In this document: positions 21,100 through 31,387 of the stretch, in pieces
How the letters are laid out: each line of letters opens with the position of its first letter
Numbering within the stretch: the stretch's first letter is position 1
DNA from: Iris pallida
Taxonomy: Eukaryota; Streptophyta; Magnoliopsida; Asparagales; Iridaceae
Assembly (NCBI GenBank): GCA_029216955.1
Contig: JANAVB010006999.1
Location: 647,853-711,852 of the forward strand
Direction of reading: 5' to 3'
DNA: 64,000 nucleotides
Translations under genes and position numbers: made by a program
Notes under the pieces: generated by a model
What the model saw: only the letters and a program-made list of their open reading frames with translations
Databases searched by the model: none
What the model was told of the DNA's origin: nothing

Positions 21100-22931
21100 G
21101 TCCTAACGGCGATATTGTCGCCGGAGTTGGAATTGTTCTTGTATCCCCAGAGGGATTAACTATTCAGAGGGCTTATTCTCTGGATCAATTATGTTCAAAT
21201 AATGTTGCAGAATACAATGCGTTGCTCATTGGTCTTCAACTCGCTAAACATCTGGATGTTCAATATTTAGAAGTTTATGGAGACTCTAAGCGTATCATCA
21301 ATCAGATCAGAGGAACGTATGAAGTTCGTCATCAAGATTTGATACCTTATCATCGAACAACACTCTCTATGGCCTCCTCCTTTGAAGGTTTCTTTATTGA
21401 ACATGTTCGACGAACCTATAATGCAGAAGCTGATGCTTTGGCTAATCTTGCTGCTGTATTAGCCATACCAATCAGACGTCAGCAAGTGATAGTGGTTTAT
21501 AACCGAGAACTATTCTGCGTTGAAAATAATCTGGCTTTGGCTTTTCCCCATAATCCAGACGAAGATTCTCTCAACTTTGATGCTGAATTAAAGTTTGACG
21601 AAGTGTCCTTGTCTTCTTCCGATTCTACTATGGAATATGTCTTTTCTAACAAAATAGACACCGTAACTGAAGACTGGAGACGTCCGTTTCTGGACTTTGT
21701 GTTGTATGACATACTTCCTGATAACCCGAGTGAAGCAGCATCTATCCGGCGCCGGTCTCTCAGATTCTATTATAATCATACTACGAAGACACTATATCGT
21801 CGAGCCTATGATGGTCTTCTCCTTCGATGCATTGCTGGTGAAGAAGCACAACAGATAATCCATGAAGCACATGATGGCGTCTGCGGAGCTCACCAGCCAG
21901 GTCCAAAACTTCAAGATCGTATCCGACGTATGGGTTATTATTGGCCCACGATGGTAGCTGATACCATTCAATATGCTCGGAAATGTAAAGCCTGTCAAAT
22001 TCATGCAGACTTTATCCATCAACCATCGGAGTTCTTATACCCAACAGCGGTATCATGGCCCTTTGAAGCTTGGGGCATGGACGTCATCGGTCCTGTCAAT
22101 CCACCATCATCAAAAGGACATCGGTTTATTCTAGCAATAACTGATTACTTTTCTAAATGGGCTGAAGCAATCCCGTTATCTGAAGTCAAGACTTCTAATG
22201 TTATCAACTTTGTCAAACATCATGTCATCTATCGATTTGGTGTTCCTCGGCGTATTATCCATGATAATGGACCACAGTTCGTCAGCCAGAAATTTACTCG
22301 ATTCTGTGATGATCATCGGATTAATAATCTGGCTTCTACAGCATATAATCCAGCAGCCAATGGACTAGCAGGAGCTTTCAACAAAACAATCATCAAACTC
22401 TTGAAAAAGTTTGTTTCTTCCAATAAACGTAACTGGAGTGAGAAGCTTGGTGAATGTTTATGGGCTTATCGCACCACAGTTCGTAATGCGACCGGATGTA
22501 CACCTTTCTCTTTGGTATATGGGTGTGAAGCTGTTCTTCCCCTCGAGATACAAATTCCTTCTTTGAGAGTTGCAATCTCCAATGAATTTACAACAGAGAA
22601 TAATGATCGACTTCGACTTCAAGAGCTGGAAGCTCTAGATGAAAAGCGATTGTATGCGCAACAAAATATCGAGCTATATCAAGCCCGAATCTCAAAAGCT
22701 TTTAATCGGAAAGTCAAAGTCAGAACATATCAGAAGGGAGAATTGGTCCTTACTGTCAGACGTCCGATGACCATGACACATATGAGCAAAGGCAAATTTA
22801 ACGCGAAATGGGAAGGCCCATTCGTAGTAAGCAAAGTCTTCTCTAATGGAGCATATCAGCTTGCCTCTATGGACGGGAAAGTCATGATGATGCCTATCAA
22901 TGGCAAATTCTTAAAGAAATATTATGTATAA
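21042..22931 (+). CDS. pol: Tat-1 second RNase H and integrase
   Basis: Residues about 9-140 are an additional, archaeal-type RNase H (WRLFFDGASRIGPNG, AEYNALLIGL, EVYGDSKRIINQI, EADALANLAA), a hallmark of the Tat lineage. Integrase follows with the HHCC module (HEAHDGVCGAH...CKACQ, about 275-325) and the core (GMDVIGPV, DNGPQF). The third catalytic position reads GLAGAFNKT, encoded by GGA at 22371-22373, where Tat-2 has GLAEAFNKT; the catalytic Glu is therefore Gly. The C-terminal part (WEGPFVVSKVF) has no chromodomain. The frame closes naturally with FLKKYYV. Confidence 0.85.
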   Translation: MVSEEVPTWRLFFDGASRIGPNGDIVAGVGIVLVSPEGLTIQRAYSLDQLCSNNVAEYNALLIGLQLAKHLDVQYLEVYGDSKRIINQIRGTYEVRHQDLIPYHRTTLSMASSFEGFFIEHVRRTYNAEADALANLAAVLAIPIRRQQVIVVYNRELFCVENNLALAFPHNPDEDSLNFDAELKFDEVSLSSSDSTMEYVFSNKIDTVTEDWRRPFLDFVLYDILPDNPSEAASIRRRSLRFYYNHTTKTLYRRAYDGLLLRCIAGEEAQQIIHEAHDGVCGAHQPGPKLQDRIRRMGYYWPTMVADTIQYARKCKACQIHADFIHQPSEFLYPTAVSWPFEAWGMDVIGPVNPPSSKGHRFILAITDYFSKWAEAIPLSEVKTSNVINFVKHHVIYRFGVPRRIIHDNGPQFVSQKFTRFCDDHRINNLASTAYNPAANGLAGAFNKTIIKLLKKFVSSNKRNWSEKLGECLWAYRTTVRNATGCTPFSLVYGCEAVLPLEIQIPSLRVAISNEFTTENNDRLRLQELEALDEKRLYAQQNIELYQARISKAFNRKVKVRTYQKGELVLTVRRPMTMTHMSKGKFNAKWEGPFVVSKVFSNGAYQLASMDGKVMMMPINGKFLKKYYV

Positions 22932-23514
22932 ATTTCATCAATATATATAATATTTTCATTACTCCCCAGCAAGTGTAAAATCAAAAATTTATTCTTCTCT
23001 ACAAAAGCTATTTCGATGTCGTTATCCCCAGCGGAAACTGATATTCTACCATGTATCATTTTCCCAGAGAATTTGATATTTTGTCTTATTAGATTCCCAG
23101 TGGATTTAATAAAGATCTTGTATAGAAAATCATGTCCATATCACCTCTGAATTTTCTATCTCAGTATGTATCATATTTTCTATCATATGAAAATGATATT
23201 TAGTCTTTTGATTTCCAAGTTCAAAGATCATGGAAAATAGAATCCAAAGATATCTTTATATCTGAATTCTGTTTTCTCTCACCAGTATTAAACTAAAATT
23301 ACCTTTGGTTTAATATCATGATAGAGTTACAAAGTTTATTTGTATATTCTATTCTACTGAAATATGTCATGTATCATTTACCTCTGAACATGTTTTTTAC
23401 AAAAATATCATCCACAAAATTGAAGTCAAATAAAGATATTCATTTCAATCAAACTCAGAACATTGATTACAAATGGTATCAAGACTTCAATATATGATAA
23501 ATGTAAAAAAAAAT
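22932..23514. other. AT-rich spacer between integrase and the antisense gene
   Basis: No credible ORF. It is the 3' flank of two convergent transcription units. Motifs such as CATGTATCATTT and ACCTCTGAA recur several times, and similar ones occur in the equivalent Tat-2 spacer (50760-50880). Possible shared terminator or 3' UTR elements. Confidence 0.4.
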
Positions 23515-26500
23515 CTATTTAGGAGGAGCGATTATCTCCTGAATATGAACAATTACATTATTCATCTTCTCATCATGGGCTTTCTTGAGACGCTCTGCTG
23601 TTTCAGATACAATCATCCGTTGATCATATTCCGCAACAATAGAACTTCGGCGGTTGGTCTCTTCAATCTGATGGGTTTGCATCTGTTCCCGCTCTTCCTG
23701 TAAAGATTGATAACGTTCAGCTTCAGATTGACGATCAGTTGCAATCTTTGATCGTTCTTCTTCCACGGAGGCAATTTGTTTTTGGAGACGAGCTAGCTCT
23801 TCCCTCAACTTTCTAAGATCTTCAGCCCTTGACGATTCATCTTTCTCTAAATGCTCCATATTCTGACGAGTATTTAACATCTCTTCGTCTTTTGCCATTA
23901 ATTCCTTAGAAGACTGAACGAGGAATTCTGTCAGAGCAATATGTTGAGCTTGAGCTTCGCTCTCCAATTGAGAAATTTCAGCTGCAGTCAGAGACTCAAC
24001 ATCCTCCTTCTTAATCTTCCAATATTTTTGGATGTTGGCTTCTAAATCATTCAAGAGATGTTCAAAGAAGACACATTGAGCCTCATAACCAGATTATCTC
24101 AAGGCTGAACATGGGAAACTAGTCGCCTCTCGAAGACTCGAAAAGGGCATAGTCTCATCTTTCATGAGTCGCCTCGAATATGTATCCAGATATGTATAAA
24201 TAATATCTGAATACATCCCCATGACTTTGGCTATCCCTGTGTCAAAACTGGGAGTCGCTGCAATAATAGGGGAAGGAGCAGGAGGAGCTTCTATTCTTGG
24301 AGCTGAAGTTAGTGCCTTTGGAGAACTCGGCAGATGGGAACTCCCCTCACCCACCTCAGTTTGAACAAGTGGGGCTTGAGTAGAACTCATAGCCGGTGCA
24401 GTTCCTACAGCTGTTGAAATAAAAGAAGCATGATCAAAACCAAAAGATAATAAAGCAGAGACAAGACAAAACTTTGATGAATAAAATATTACCTGGAGTT
24501 GGTTCATATTCAGTCTCCTTCGGATCATTCAATCCGGCTCTTAGTCTGTTCAGAGTACTTTTTGACATGGGATTTATTTCACTGCTTCCCGCCCCAGAAG
24601 TACTCGGAATTTGAACTTCAATTTCCAAATGCCTCTCCGGCTCTGGTGTCAACCCAGAGTGTTGACCAATGGTCTTCAGTGCATCTATTGGTATTTTAGA
24701 CAATGATTCATCGTCTATCTCCATGTCTTCTTCTCCAGAAGAATGAGACGACGGTTCATAGTCAACTTGTTCGCTCTCTGAAGCTTCAACAATTGGATTG
24801 AGAGGAGTGGCTTCCTTCACTGATTCTCCCAAAATCAGTAAGTCATTAGCCGTTTCAGTCTGATGCTCGGCCTCTACCGCAGGTTGACTAATTTCCTGCG
24901 CATCATCGGCTATTGGTGGAACTGAGCGTATATCAAAATGTCTAGAAGACCCAGCAGTTTCAGGAATATCTTCTTCTTTTGTCTTTACAGAGAAATCAAA
25001 AGTAGCTTGCTTTTCTGCAGCCAATCGCATAGCACGATCTGTGGGACTCTCTGCATCCAGACAAATTACGGATTTAGTTTTTGAAACTATTACTTTCCTT
25101 CCTATTCTTCTGGTTAAAGGAACAGTAGGATAAGTGTCTAATGGATCACTACCTGTTTCATCAATATTTCTGGCTCGTTCAGAAACAGGAGAATTCCCGG
25201 GAATAGAAATTCCTTTGCGACTTTGAGTCTCTGCTCGAGTAGCTCTTTTTGCGGCAGGACCCGCAGTACCTTTACTCCTCTTCCTCTTCAGTGTATTATC
25301 AACAGATATACTTTCTTCAGCACTCCCGATAGGCACATGCAATGGTTGATGAAGGTCATCAGAGAAGAAAGTTTCCAAAACATCATCATCAACTTCATCG
25401 GTGGCCAGAGGATCTTCTTTGTCGTGACAATCCCTAGGCAAGGCGGATTTAGTTGATTTCTTTTCAACATGAATAAAGCTTTTACCTAAGATGCTAAATT
25501 TTTCATCAAAGGTATTAGCTGATACATAAAATCTGGCATAGGACGCCAATATCTTAGCTCCTCTCCGATAGTTGACCGGATCTGGCATAGAAAAGGTAGC
25601 CCCTGTACCTTTGGCAATGTAATATAGCCAAGCTCTGGCACCATCAACCAACCCGCCTTGATGAGCAAAACACGTCGTTGCATTGCCCACATGCAACTGA
25701 TCGTAACCAAATTGACGAGCAAATCTGCTCGGAAGATATGGCTCTATATATGTGATGTTGTCACGGCGGCAAATTAAATGAGATGGCCTGATTCTCTTTA
25801 GCCATTCATGTTGGACATCATCCAACTCATTAGCACCAACGCCGTCAATCAATCTCCCGGGCATGGTCTCATAACCAATAGGGGGAGGAACACAAGCGAT
25901 GCTCCAGAGTTCTCCCCTGTTCAAGATGGTTCTGCAATCAGTTAAAGTATCATATCTCCATTTCGGTATGTGCTTGTACCTTTCAAGGAAAGTGTCATCT
26001 GGCCTAGCCATCCCAGCACTCATCAGAGATTCAAAATGAAGAAGCAGCCATCCAAACAAGTATGTAAAGGGCATTTCTACCCGGGAAAAGGACGTCAAGC
26101 TCTTCCGTGCCAATTCGAACATCCTATCTGTGTATGCCCTTAATCCGGCATTCAGACGGCAGGTCATTGCCGTTAATAGATCCATTTTATACCCAAAAAC
26201 CAGACGGACTGCTGCGAAGACGACTCCTCTGTGCATCCTGTCTGCCGAACAGGTGCCAGGAACTACGAATTTCCTCAGCCAAAGAGATATGAAACCGGCC
26301 AGATGACCTTCATCGGACAATTCTCGGCCACCCTGCTTAATATAGGTTTCTAATCTATCACCGGCCTTGCAGCTGTTGATGTCTTCTTCGACGATAATGT
26401 CATCATGATTAGTCTTCCGGATTAATCTGTTAATCTCGGCTTGACTCAAGGGCTTGAATTTTGTGACATACTGCTCGGTCTTTTTCTTCTTTTGGACTTC

Positions 26501-28236
26501 GTCAGTGCGGCCTTGAAACAAATAAGCCATCCAATTCAAAGAATAGCAATTGGAGTCCCCCTCTCCACCTTGTCCCTTATAAAAAGCTTTACAGATGCTG
26601 TAATGACACATTAATTCTTCAAATACATAAAGAATTAGTGGGTTGGCTGCAGAAATCTTATTTATTTCGTCAACAAAAGGGATATATTCTTCATATGGCA
26701 AATCTGCCGTGGGTAGCTGAGATATATATGCCATTTCATGAAGGGCAAATTCCATCTCGCCCTTTGGGGTCATGAAGGTTCCAGTCCGATAGTTATATCT
26801 CTCCGCTAATGCCAAAAACAGATCCGGGTTTGGTTTGAAACCATAAGCAGTACACTTAATGGCATCATATAAACCTATCGCCTTCAACTGTGCACCGAAG
26901 TTCCGCAAAATCCATCTCACTAGAGCAGTCCATCTAGTGTTCTCTGGATTTACTAGACCAGTCAGCCTCATTGACTGTTTTGGGTAGATGGCATTCTTTA
27001 ATTGAACAAATTCATTGGCAAAAATTGGGACTCTGACTGGCTTCAGCAGTGCCGAGTCCTCAAGAGGGAGGGTGGCAGGTAATAATCCTCGCAGGGATGT
27101 GACATGTGGTTCAGTACCACTGCGGAACCTTCCTTGACGATATCCAATCCACCCAGCCTTAGCTTGTCGGGATGGAGTAATATCCCACTTCATCTGTCTT
27201 TGCTGGCCCGAATGGAATAAACGGGCTATGTTGATACTCTTTGTTAAACCAGTCAAATACATAGGCTGATTTACATCACCATCCCTATAGTAACTGTATG
27301 ATACTTTGTCCAGAGCAGGCTGGGAATTCATGTCAATAGCATCTCCAAAAAGGAATGCTGGCTTCAAATGGGCAACACCATCTACACTTTGTAACGGCAG
27401 TCCACTCATCAGGTTCAGTAAAGTATCATCTTCCTGATTGGTCAACAGAGCTATTCTTGTGGAAGGTCCGTCAAATTGGGGAAAACGAACATGAGATAGA
27501 TCACTTCTATAATTATTTCCCATACTTCCTTCAAATTCTGCTTCCTGAGCCAGAATATCCACTGCAAATGAAGAATAAAGTATTAAAAAAAAAATCTTCA
27601 ATGTCAAGAGATGATAAAGTTTAACATACGCTCAGTTTTTACTAAGCATACAGCTCAATTTACTCTCAGTTTTTGGCAGACTCAAGGTTCAGCATACGCT
27701 CAGTTTTCCTTAAGCGTATAACAGATTTTATCTTAAGTGAATGTTTTTTTTTATGATCAGTTTGAGCATATCAGCGTATGGTTGACAAGATGATCATCAA
27801 AAATTTGTTAACACAGGAGTTAACGTATCTCAATGCGACAAATTGCCATAGCATATTCTTTTAAAGATAGCGTATTTTGGTATCTCTATCAAAAATACGC
27901 GTATCTTACAGATATACGCTCCAAACATACTTTTCGTAAAAACGAAAAATATGGAATACAGCTAAACCCTAAAGAGGGAAGCGTATTTGCTGACGTATTG
28001 ACCCTAAAGAGGGATACGTTTTCTGAGTTTTGTTCTAGCCAGAGCCCTAAAAAGGGAATAGTTATTTGTTCATCATCATCTTGGTCCACACCATAAAGAG
28101 GTTTCAATGGCCGTTCACTGCGTGAAACACGCTGACTGGCCGTCCTCTTGGTAGTGGCAGTGTCGACGGCAGGATGAGATGACTCTTCAGGGGCTTTCCC
28201 CTTTCCTTTCGCAGTAGCATCAATCTTGGGTGCCAT
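23515..28236 (-). CDS. Antisense gene of Tat-1: plant-mobile-domain-like / coiled-coil protein, spliced
   Basis: The main exon (27561 to 24493) is open for about 1020 codons. Its N-terminal half resembles the plant mobile domain of MAIN/MAIL1 and transposon proteins (RTGTFMTPKGEMEFALHEMA, YLFGWLLLHF, PSRFARQFGYDQLHVG), followed by an acidic disordered part. Intron 24492-24411 (GTAATATT...TTTCAACAG, 82 nt, phase 1) joins it to 24410-23515. That last exon is a coiled coil (RAEDLRKLREELARLQKQ) with one in-frame TAA at 24094-24096. Upstream, acceptor TTTGCAG at 27562-27564 implies a first exon starting at ATG 28236 (MAPKIDATAKGKGKAPEE). A possible donor at 28091 (ATG|GTGTGG) would also give phase 1. 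Antisense ORFs at this place are known in Tat elements; the function is unknown. Confidence 0.65.
24411..24492 (-). other. Intron in the Tat-1 antisense gene
   Basis: On the minus strand it starts CCAG|GTAATATT and ends TTTATTTCAACAG|CT. It is 82 nt, T-rich and phase 1. Removing it joins the main exon in frame to the exon encoding the C-terminal coiled coil, bypassing the stop that otherwise ends the long ORF. Confidence 0.65.
27562..28091 (-). other. Candidate first intron of the Tat-1 antisense gene, with CATACGC words and CCCTAAAGAGGG repeats
   Basis: The 3' splice site (TTCATTTGCAG|TG) is convincing, the 5' site tentative. The interval holds many copies or variants of the Tat-1 word (CATACGCTCAG at about 27628 and 27692; others between 27714 and 28020). 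It also has three copies of CCCTAAAGAGGG or CCCTAAAAAGGG (about 27967, 27999, 28049). Confidence 0.5.
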
Positions 28237-28351
28237 TAATGGAGATGGAGTTGAAGACGAAGAAGAAGAAGAAAGATCTTGAGTTTCTGAAAGCTCTTTT
28301 CTCTCTCGAAGGCAAAAGCTCTGGTAAAGAAATAAAATAGGTTTTGGGAGA

Positions 28352-28362
28352 CCTATTTATAG
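28352..28362 (-). promoter_or_regulatory. TATA box for the Tat-1 antisense gene
   Basis: Read on the minus strand, CTATAAATAGG lies about 115 nt upstream of ATG 28236, giving a plausible 5' leader of about 90 nt. The gene would thus have its own promoter between itself and the 3' LTR, independent of LTR transcription. Confidence 0.6.
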
Positions 28363-28526
28363 AAGAAAGAAAGAAGTTCAAAACGGCGGATATTTTCTAA
28401 ACAAAATCCCTAAAGAATTGCACTGATATTGAGGAAGATAACAGACTAATGCCAGCGTGTCAGGACTCATTCCCACCTTCTGTTCAAAGTAATTTCGAAC
28501 TTTTGAAACTCATAAAGTTCAAAAAC

Positions 28527-28540
28527 TTTGAAGGGGGTCT
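28527..28540 (+). other. Tat-1 polypurine tract
   Basis: TTTGAAGGGGGTCT directly precedes the TGTAGG start of the 3' LTR, where second-strand synthesis would begin. Confidence 0.75.
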
Positions 28541-29684
28541 TGTAGGATGTGGAAAATTATGACACGCTGTCATTTTCATCCATACGCTTAAAGACAGATG
28601 TCAGTTGAAGCCATACGCTCAAACAGAAGTTATACGCTCAAGGCTATACGCTCAGTTAAGAGCCATACGTTCAGTTCAGAGTTGTACGCTCATTCAAAAG
28701 CCATACGCTCAGTAAATATTTTATTATTTACTAAAGTGACAGCACAGCATATGTTTAAATGAGGAATGAATCTGACACTTCATCTTTCGTGCAAAGACAG
28801 CTGTCACGAGAAAAGTAACCGTCGTATAGGTTTTTGAAGAGTCGGTTTTGTCTTTTACGAGGACAACTCAGCAGCCTTCATAAATACAAAAGCCATCATT
28901 ACTGTCAGTTTTGACAGTCTGTCAGCCGTCAAATCCGCAGTCACGACGCTCGAGAAGATTTTGTTAGTTATGGGAAGATATGGTGTACCAAAGAAGATTG
29001 ATGATAGCCACGTGGCCACTTCTCCAGTGAGCGTATCGACCCCACATGACTCCTTCTTCACCCAGCCAAGTGAGCGTATGGACCTCACATGATTCCTTGC
29101 TAACCAAGCGAGCGTATGATCTCCATACGACTCCTTGCCCATAAAGTGAGCGTATGGATTTCCTATGGCACTACGCTGTCCAAATCAGCGTATGACTCCT
29201 CTTCAAAAGCTAGCGTATGACTCTACAACAGTTGTATCCAGGATGATTTTCAACGTACAGTCAACACACGTTCTCACGTGTCCTGTACTCAGTTACCCAT
29301 TTATTCAGAAGTTATGCAATGTGGCCTTCATGCCATCAATCTCTCCTGAATGTGCTCCACTACTCTCAACCGCACGCCAACGTATCTTCGTCAGAATTTG
29401 CCACGCGTCCCTGCAGTTTTGTACACGTCAAGTAACTACCTGAGCGTATGGTTCAGGACAGTTATCCAGAACTCTATAAAAGAGAGTTTCTTCACCTTCA
29501 TGAAGAGAGGTCATTTTTCAGAGAGAACAGAGAGATTGCCCAGTTGCTGTCCAAGTTCTTCGAAGTTCGAGTTTTCTTCATCGCATCGTCCAAGGGATAA
29601 AGTAATCGTCTTCTAGATTAGATTCCTACAGTTGTAATTTTCTCAGATACAAAATAAATAAAGTGAATTTATTTATGGAAAACA
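28541..29684 (+). repeat. Tat-1 3' LTR, shared with a downstream partial copy
   Basis: Same 1144-bp length as the 5' LTR, from TGTAGGATG to AAAACA. It is followed not by Copia sequence but by a primer site and gag, so it also serves as the 5' LTR of the partial unit to its right. Confidence 0.9.
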
Positions 29685-30407
29685 AATTGGCGACTCTGCT
29701 GGGGAAAGCTGTCTCCTCCAACGAGATAGCAACAACTCAATGCGATACTTCGTCGATCGGCTCGACGAAGAAGACGATGGTCGTACAATTCGACCAATCT
29801 GCTTACGAAGAAATACTCAAGGCGAAGGAGGGCCGAACTGCTTCCTCCGCTCTTCCTGCTGCCAAGAAGACGGGACGTTCTGTCTATATCCCCAAGTCTT
29901 CTTCGATAGCCCGAGATGTTCCTGTCACTTCTCACGTTGACAAGAACACATCTTCAACTTCAACAAAGCACACTTCTGCTTCCCTGAACACAGCAACAAT
30001 GGTTTCCCCTAGTCACGCTGACAAAATTGGTTCTTTAACCAAGTCAGTGTGTCCAAGGAAAACCATCTCTGGACATGTCAAAGTCCCTTCTCCTTCTGCT
30101 CTTACGACAGCAGTCGGCTCTTTAGCCATTGATGACTCTGTGCGTACAACAGTCAGAGGGCAGCATGCGGTAAAGTCAGCGTACGCTAAGCAAAAGCCAG
30201 CGTATGCTACCAAGAAGGCAGCGTACACTGAGCAAAGACCAGCGTATGCCAACAAGAAGGCAGCGTACGCTAAGCAAAAGCTAGCATATGCTAACAAGAA
30301 GTCGGCGTATGCTGACAGATACAATCCTTTGACTGATTCTCAAAATCAGACTGGGGGTTCTCTTTCACAGAACCTACAAATGATTCCCCCACAACTTGCG
30401 CATCTTG
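29685..30407 (+). pseudogene. gag: Partial second Tat-1 unit: primer site and gag N-terminus
   Basis: Matches 13758-14480 with about five substitutions by eye and includes the primer site (29688-29705) and the GCGTATGCT repeat. Identity ends abruptly after GCGCATCTTG at 30407; the reading frame then runs into Copia sequence and stops at 30484. This is a truncated tandem unit. Confidence 0.85.
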
Positions 30408-30450
30408 GATATACAACTATCATTTTGTCAATTATCAATATGGGAGAGAT
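30408..30450 (+). other. Remnant of Copia 3' internal end with polypurine tract
   Basis: Forty-three bases lie between the end of Tat homology and the Copia 3' LTR. The last ten, TGGGAGAGAT, act as the polypurine tract. The rest of the Copia 3' ORF after 12613 is missing here, so a deletion removed both Copia and Tat sequence. Confidence 0.6.
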
Positions 30451-31387
30451 TGTTGACACAAAATCACAGTCAACCAAATATTGATAAAATTGACTACATG
30501 ATACTTGTGATAATTAAATACGACACATAAAGATTACATCCGGTACAAGTCAGACAACAGCTTGAATTTGCATTACAAGTTATTTTGAGTCTTTTTATAA
30601 TTTTATTAAGTCTAGACTTATGTAAACTGAGCTGTGTTGAGCGTCTGAGACTTAACCTATACCTATACCCAAAATCTAATAGCTCTACACATATCCAAAT
30701 AAGCCAATTGGACCCATGACCCATTCTGTGCTCTGGAGACAGAGTTCGGGCCGAACTCTGCCTCCACACAGAGTTCGGGCCGAACTCTGCCTCCTAAAAA
30801 TCAGTACCCTAATTTTTAGGGTTGGCTGGTTGCAAGTTGTCCAACGGTCAATTTTTTGAAAATTCCAACCAGAATTCTGGCCGAATTCTGCCTACCTGGT
30901 ATCCTATAAATAGGCCATGAATTCTCTCATTTTCAATCATCTAATCTTCTCTTCTCTTCTCTTTAAAGCTCTATACAAGCCATACCCTTCTTCATCTACT
31001 AGCCACAAGCTCCCTAAGCCTCAAGCGCTCAGCATTTTTCAGTTAGGAATTTGTGCAAGAGTTCAAGAAGTCGCTTGGAAAATTTCAAGCATCGCCACTG
31101 CGACCTTTGTAAGAAGTTGACGTGCTCTTCTGAAGAAATGGCACGGGATGTAACTACTATTTCACAAATAGTGGATTTAATCCTGAGCTAGAGTTCTCAG
31201 GCCTGAACTAGTCCTCCACGAGGGAAACCAGGTTAAAAATCGGCTGTTTTGCGTATGCTTTCTTGCTCCTTATTTATTTTCGCATTTACTCTGATTACTT
31301 TCAACTTGTGAAAGAGTTTAATTTTTAATTGTCTATTATCGCTATAAACTCTGTTCACCCCCCTCTAAAGTTGCCATCTGTTCTTCA
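30451..31387 (+). repeat. Copia 3' LTR
   Basis: Begins TGTTGACAC after the polypurine tract and ends TTCTTCA; 937 bp. From 30672 it aligns with base 1 of the window. Both palindromes of the doublet and the TATA box are intact. The following AGTAA is the presumed right-hand target duplication, whose partner is outside the window. Confidence 0.9.

Larger units (their letters stand above)
12614..29684 (+). mobile_element. Tat-1: Tat-lineage Gypsy retrotransposon, full length
   Basis: Two 1144-bp LTRs (12614-13757, 28541-29684) enclose a tRNA-Arg-type primer site, gag, protease, RT, RNase H, a second RNase H, integrase, an antisense gene and a polypurine tract. RT before integrase makes it Gypsy; the second RNase H, the antisense gene and the primer site place it in the Tat/Ogre group. 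The LTRs differ at about 17 positions by eye (about 1.5%), so it is much younger than its Copia host. It lies in the Copia 3' ORF. Confidence 0.9.
1..31387 (+). mobile_element. Sirevirus-like Copia retrotransposon, split by nested insertions
   Basis: The two LTRs (1-712 and 30451-31387) match, and between them lie, in Copia order, a tRNA-Met primer site, gag, protease, integrase, RT, RNase H, a 3' ORF and a polypurine tract. Domain order with integrase before RT defines Copia. The long gag, the extra ORF between pol and the 3' LTR and the LTR palindromes point to the Sirevirus group. Three insertions (2645-4210, 8215-12250, 12614-30407) separate the pieces; without them the element would be about 8 kb plus roughly 225 bp of 5' LTR lying outside the window. 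Every coding part carries stops or frameshifts, so it is an old, dead copy. The two LTRs differ by a few percent, mostly C/T and G/A transitions. Confidence 0.85.

Noticed and set aside
24434..24492. Hydrophobic C-terminus of the long Tat-1 antisense ORF as a membrane anchor
   Set aside because: These codons lie in a GT-AG intron; splicing replaces them with the coiled-coil exon.
27562..27607. Hydrophobic N-terminus of the same ORF as a signal peptide
   Set aside because: The codons are the T-rich end of an intron just before TTTGCAG, so they are probably not translated.
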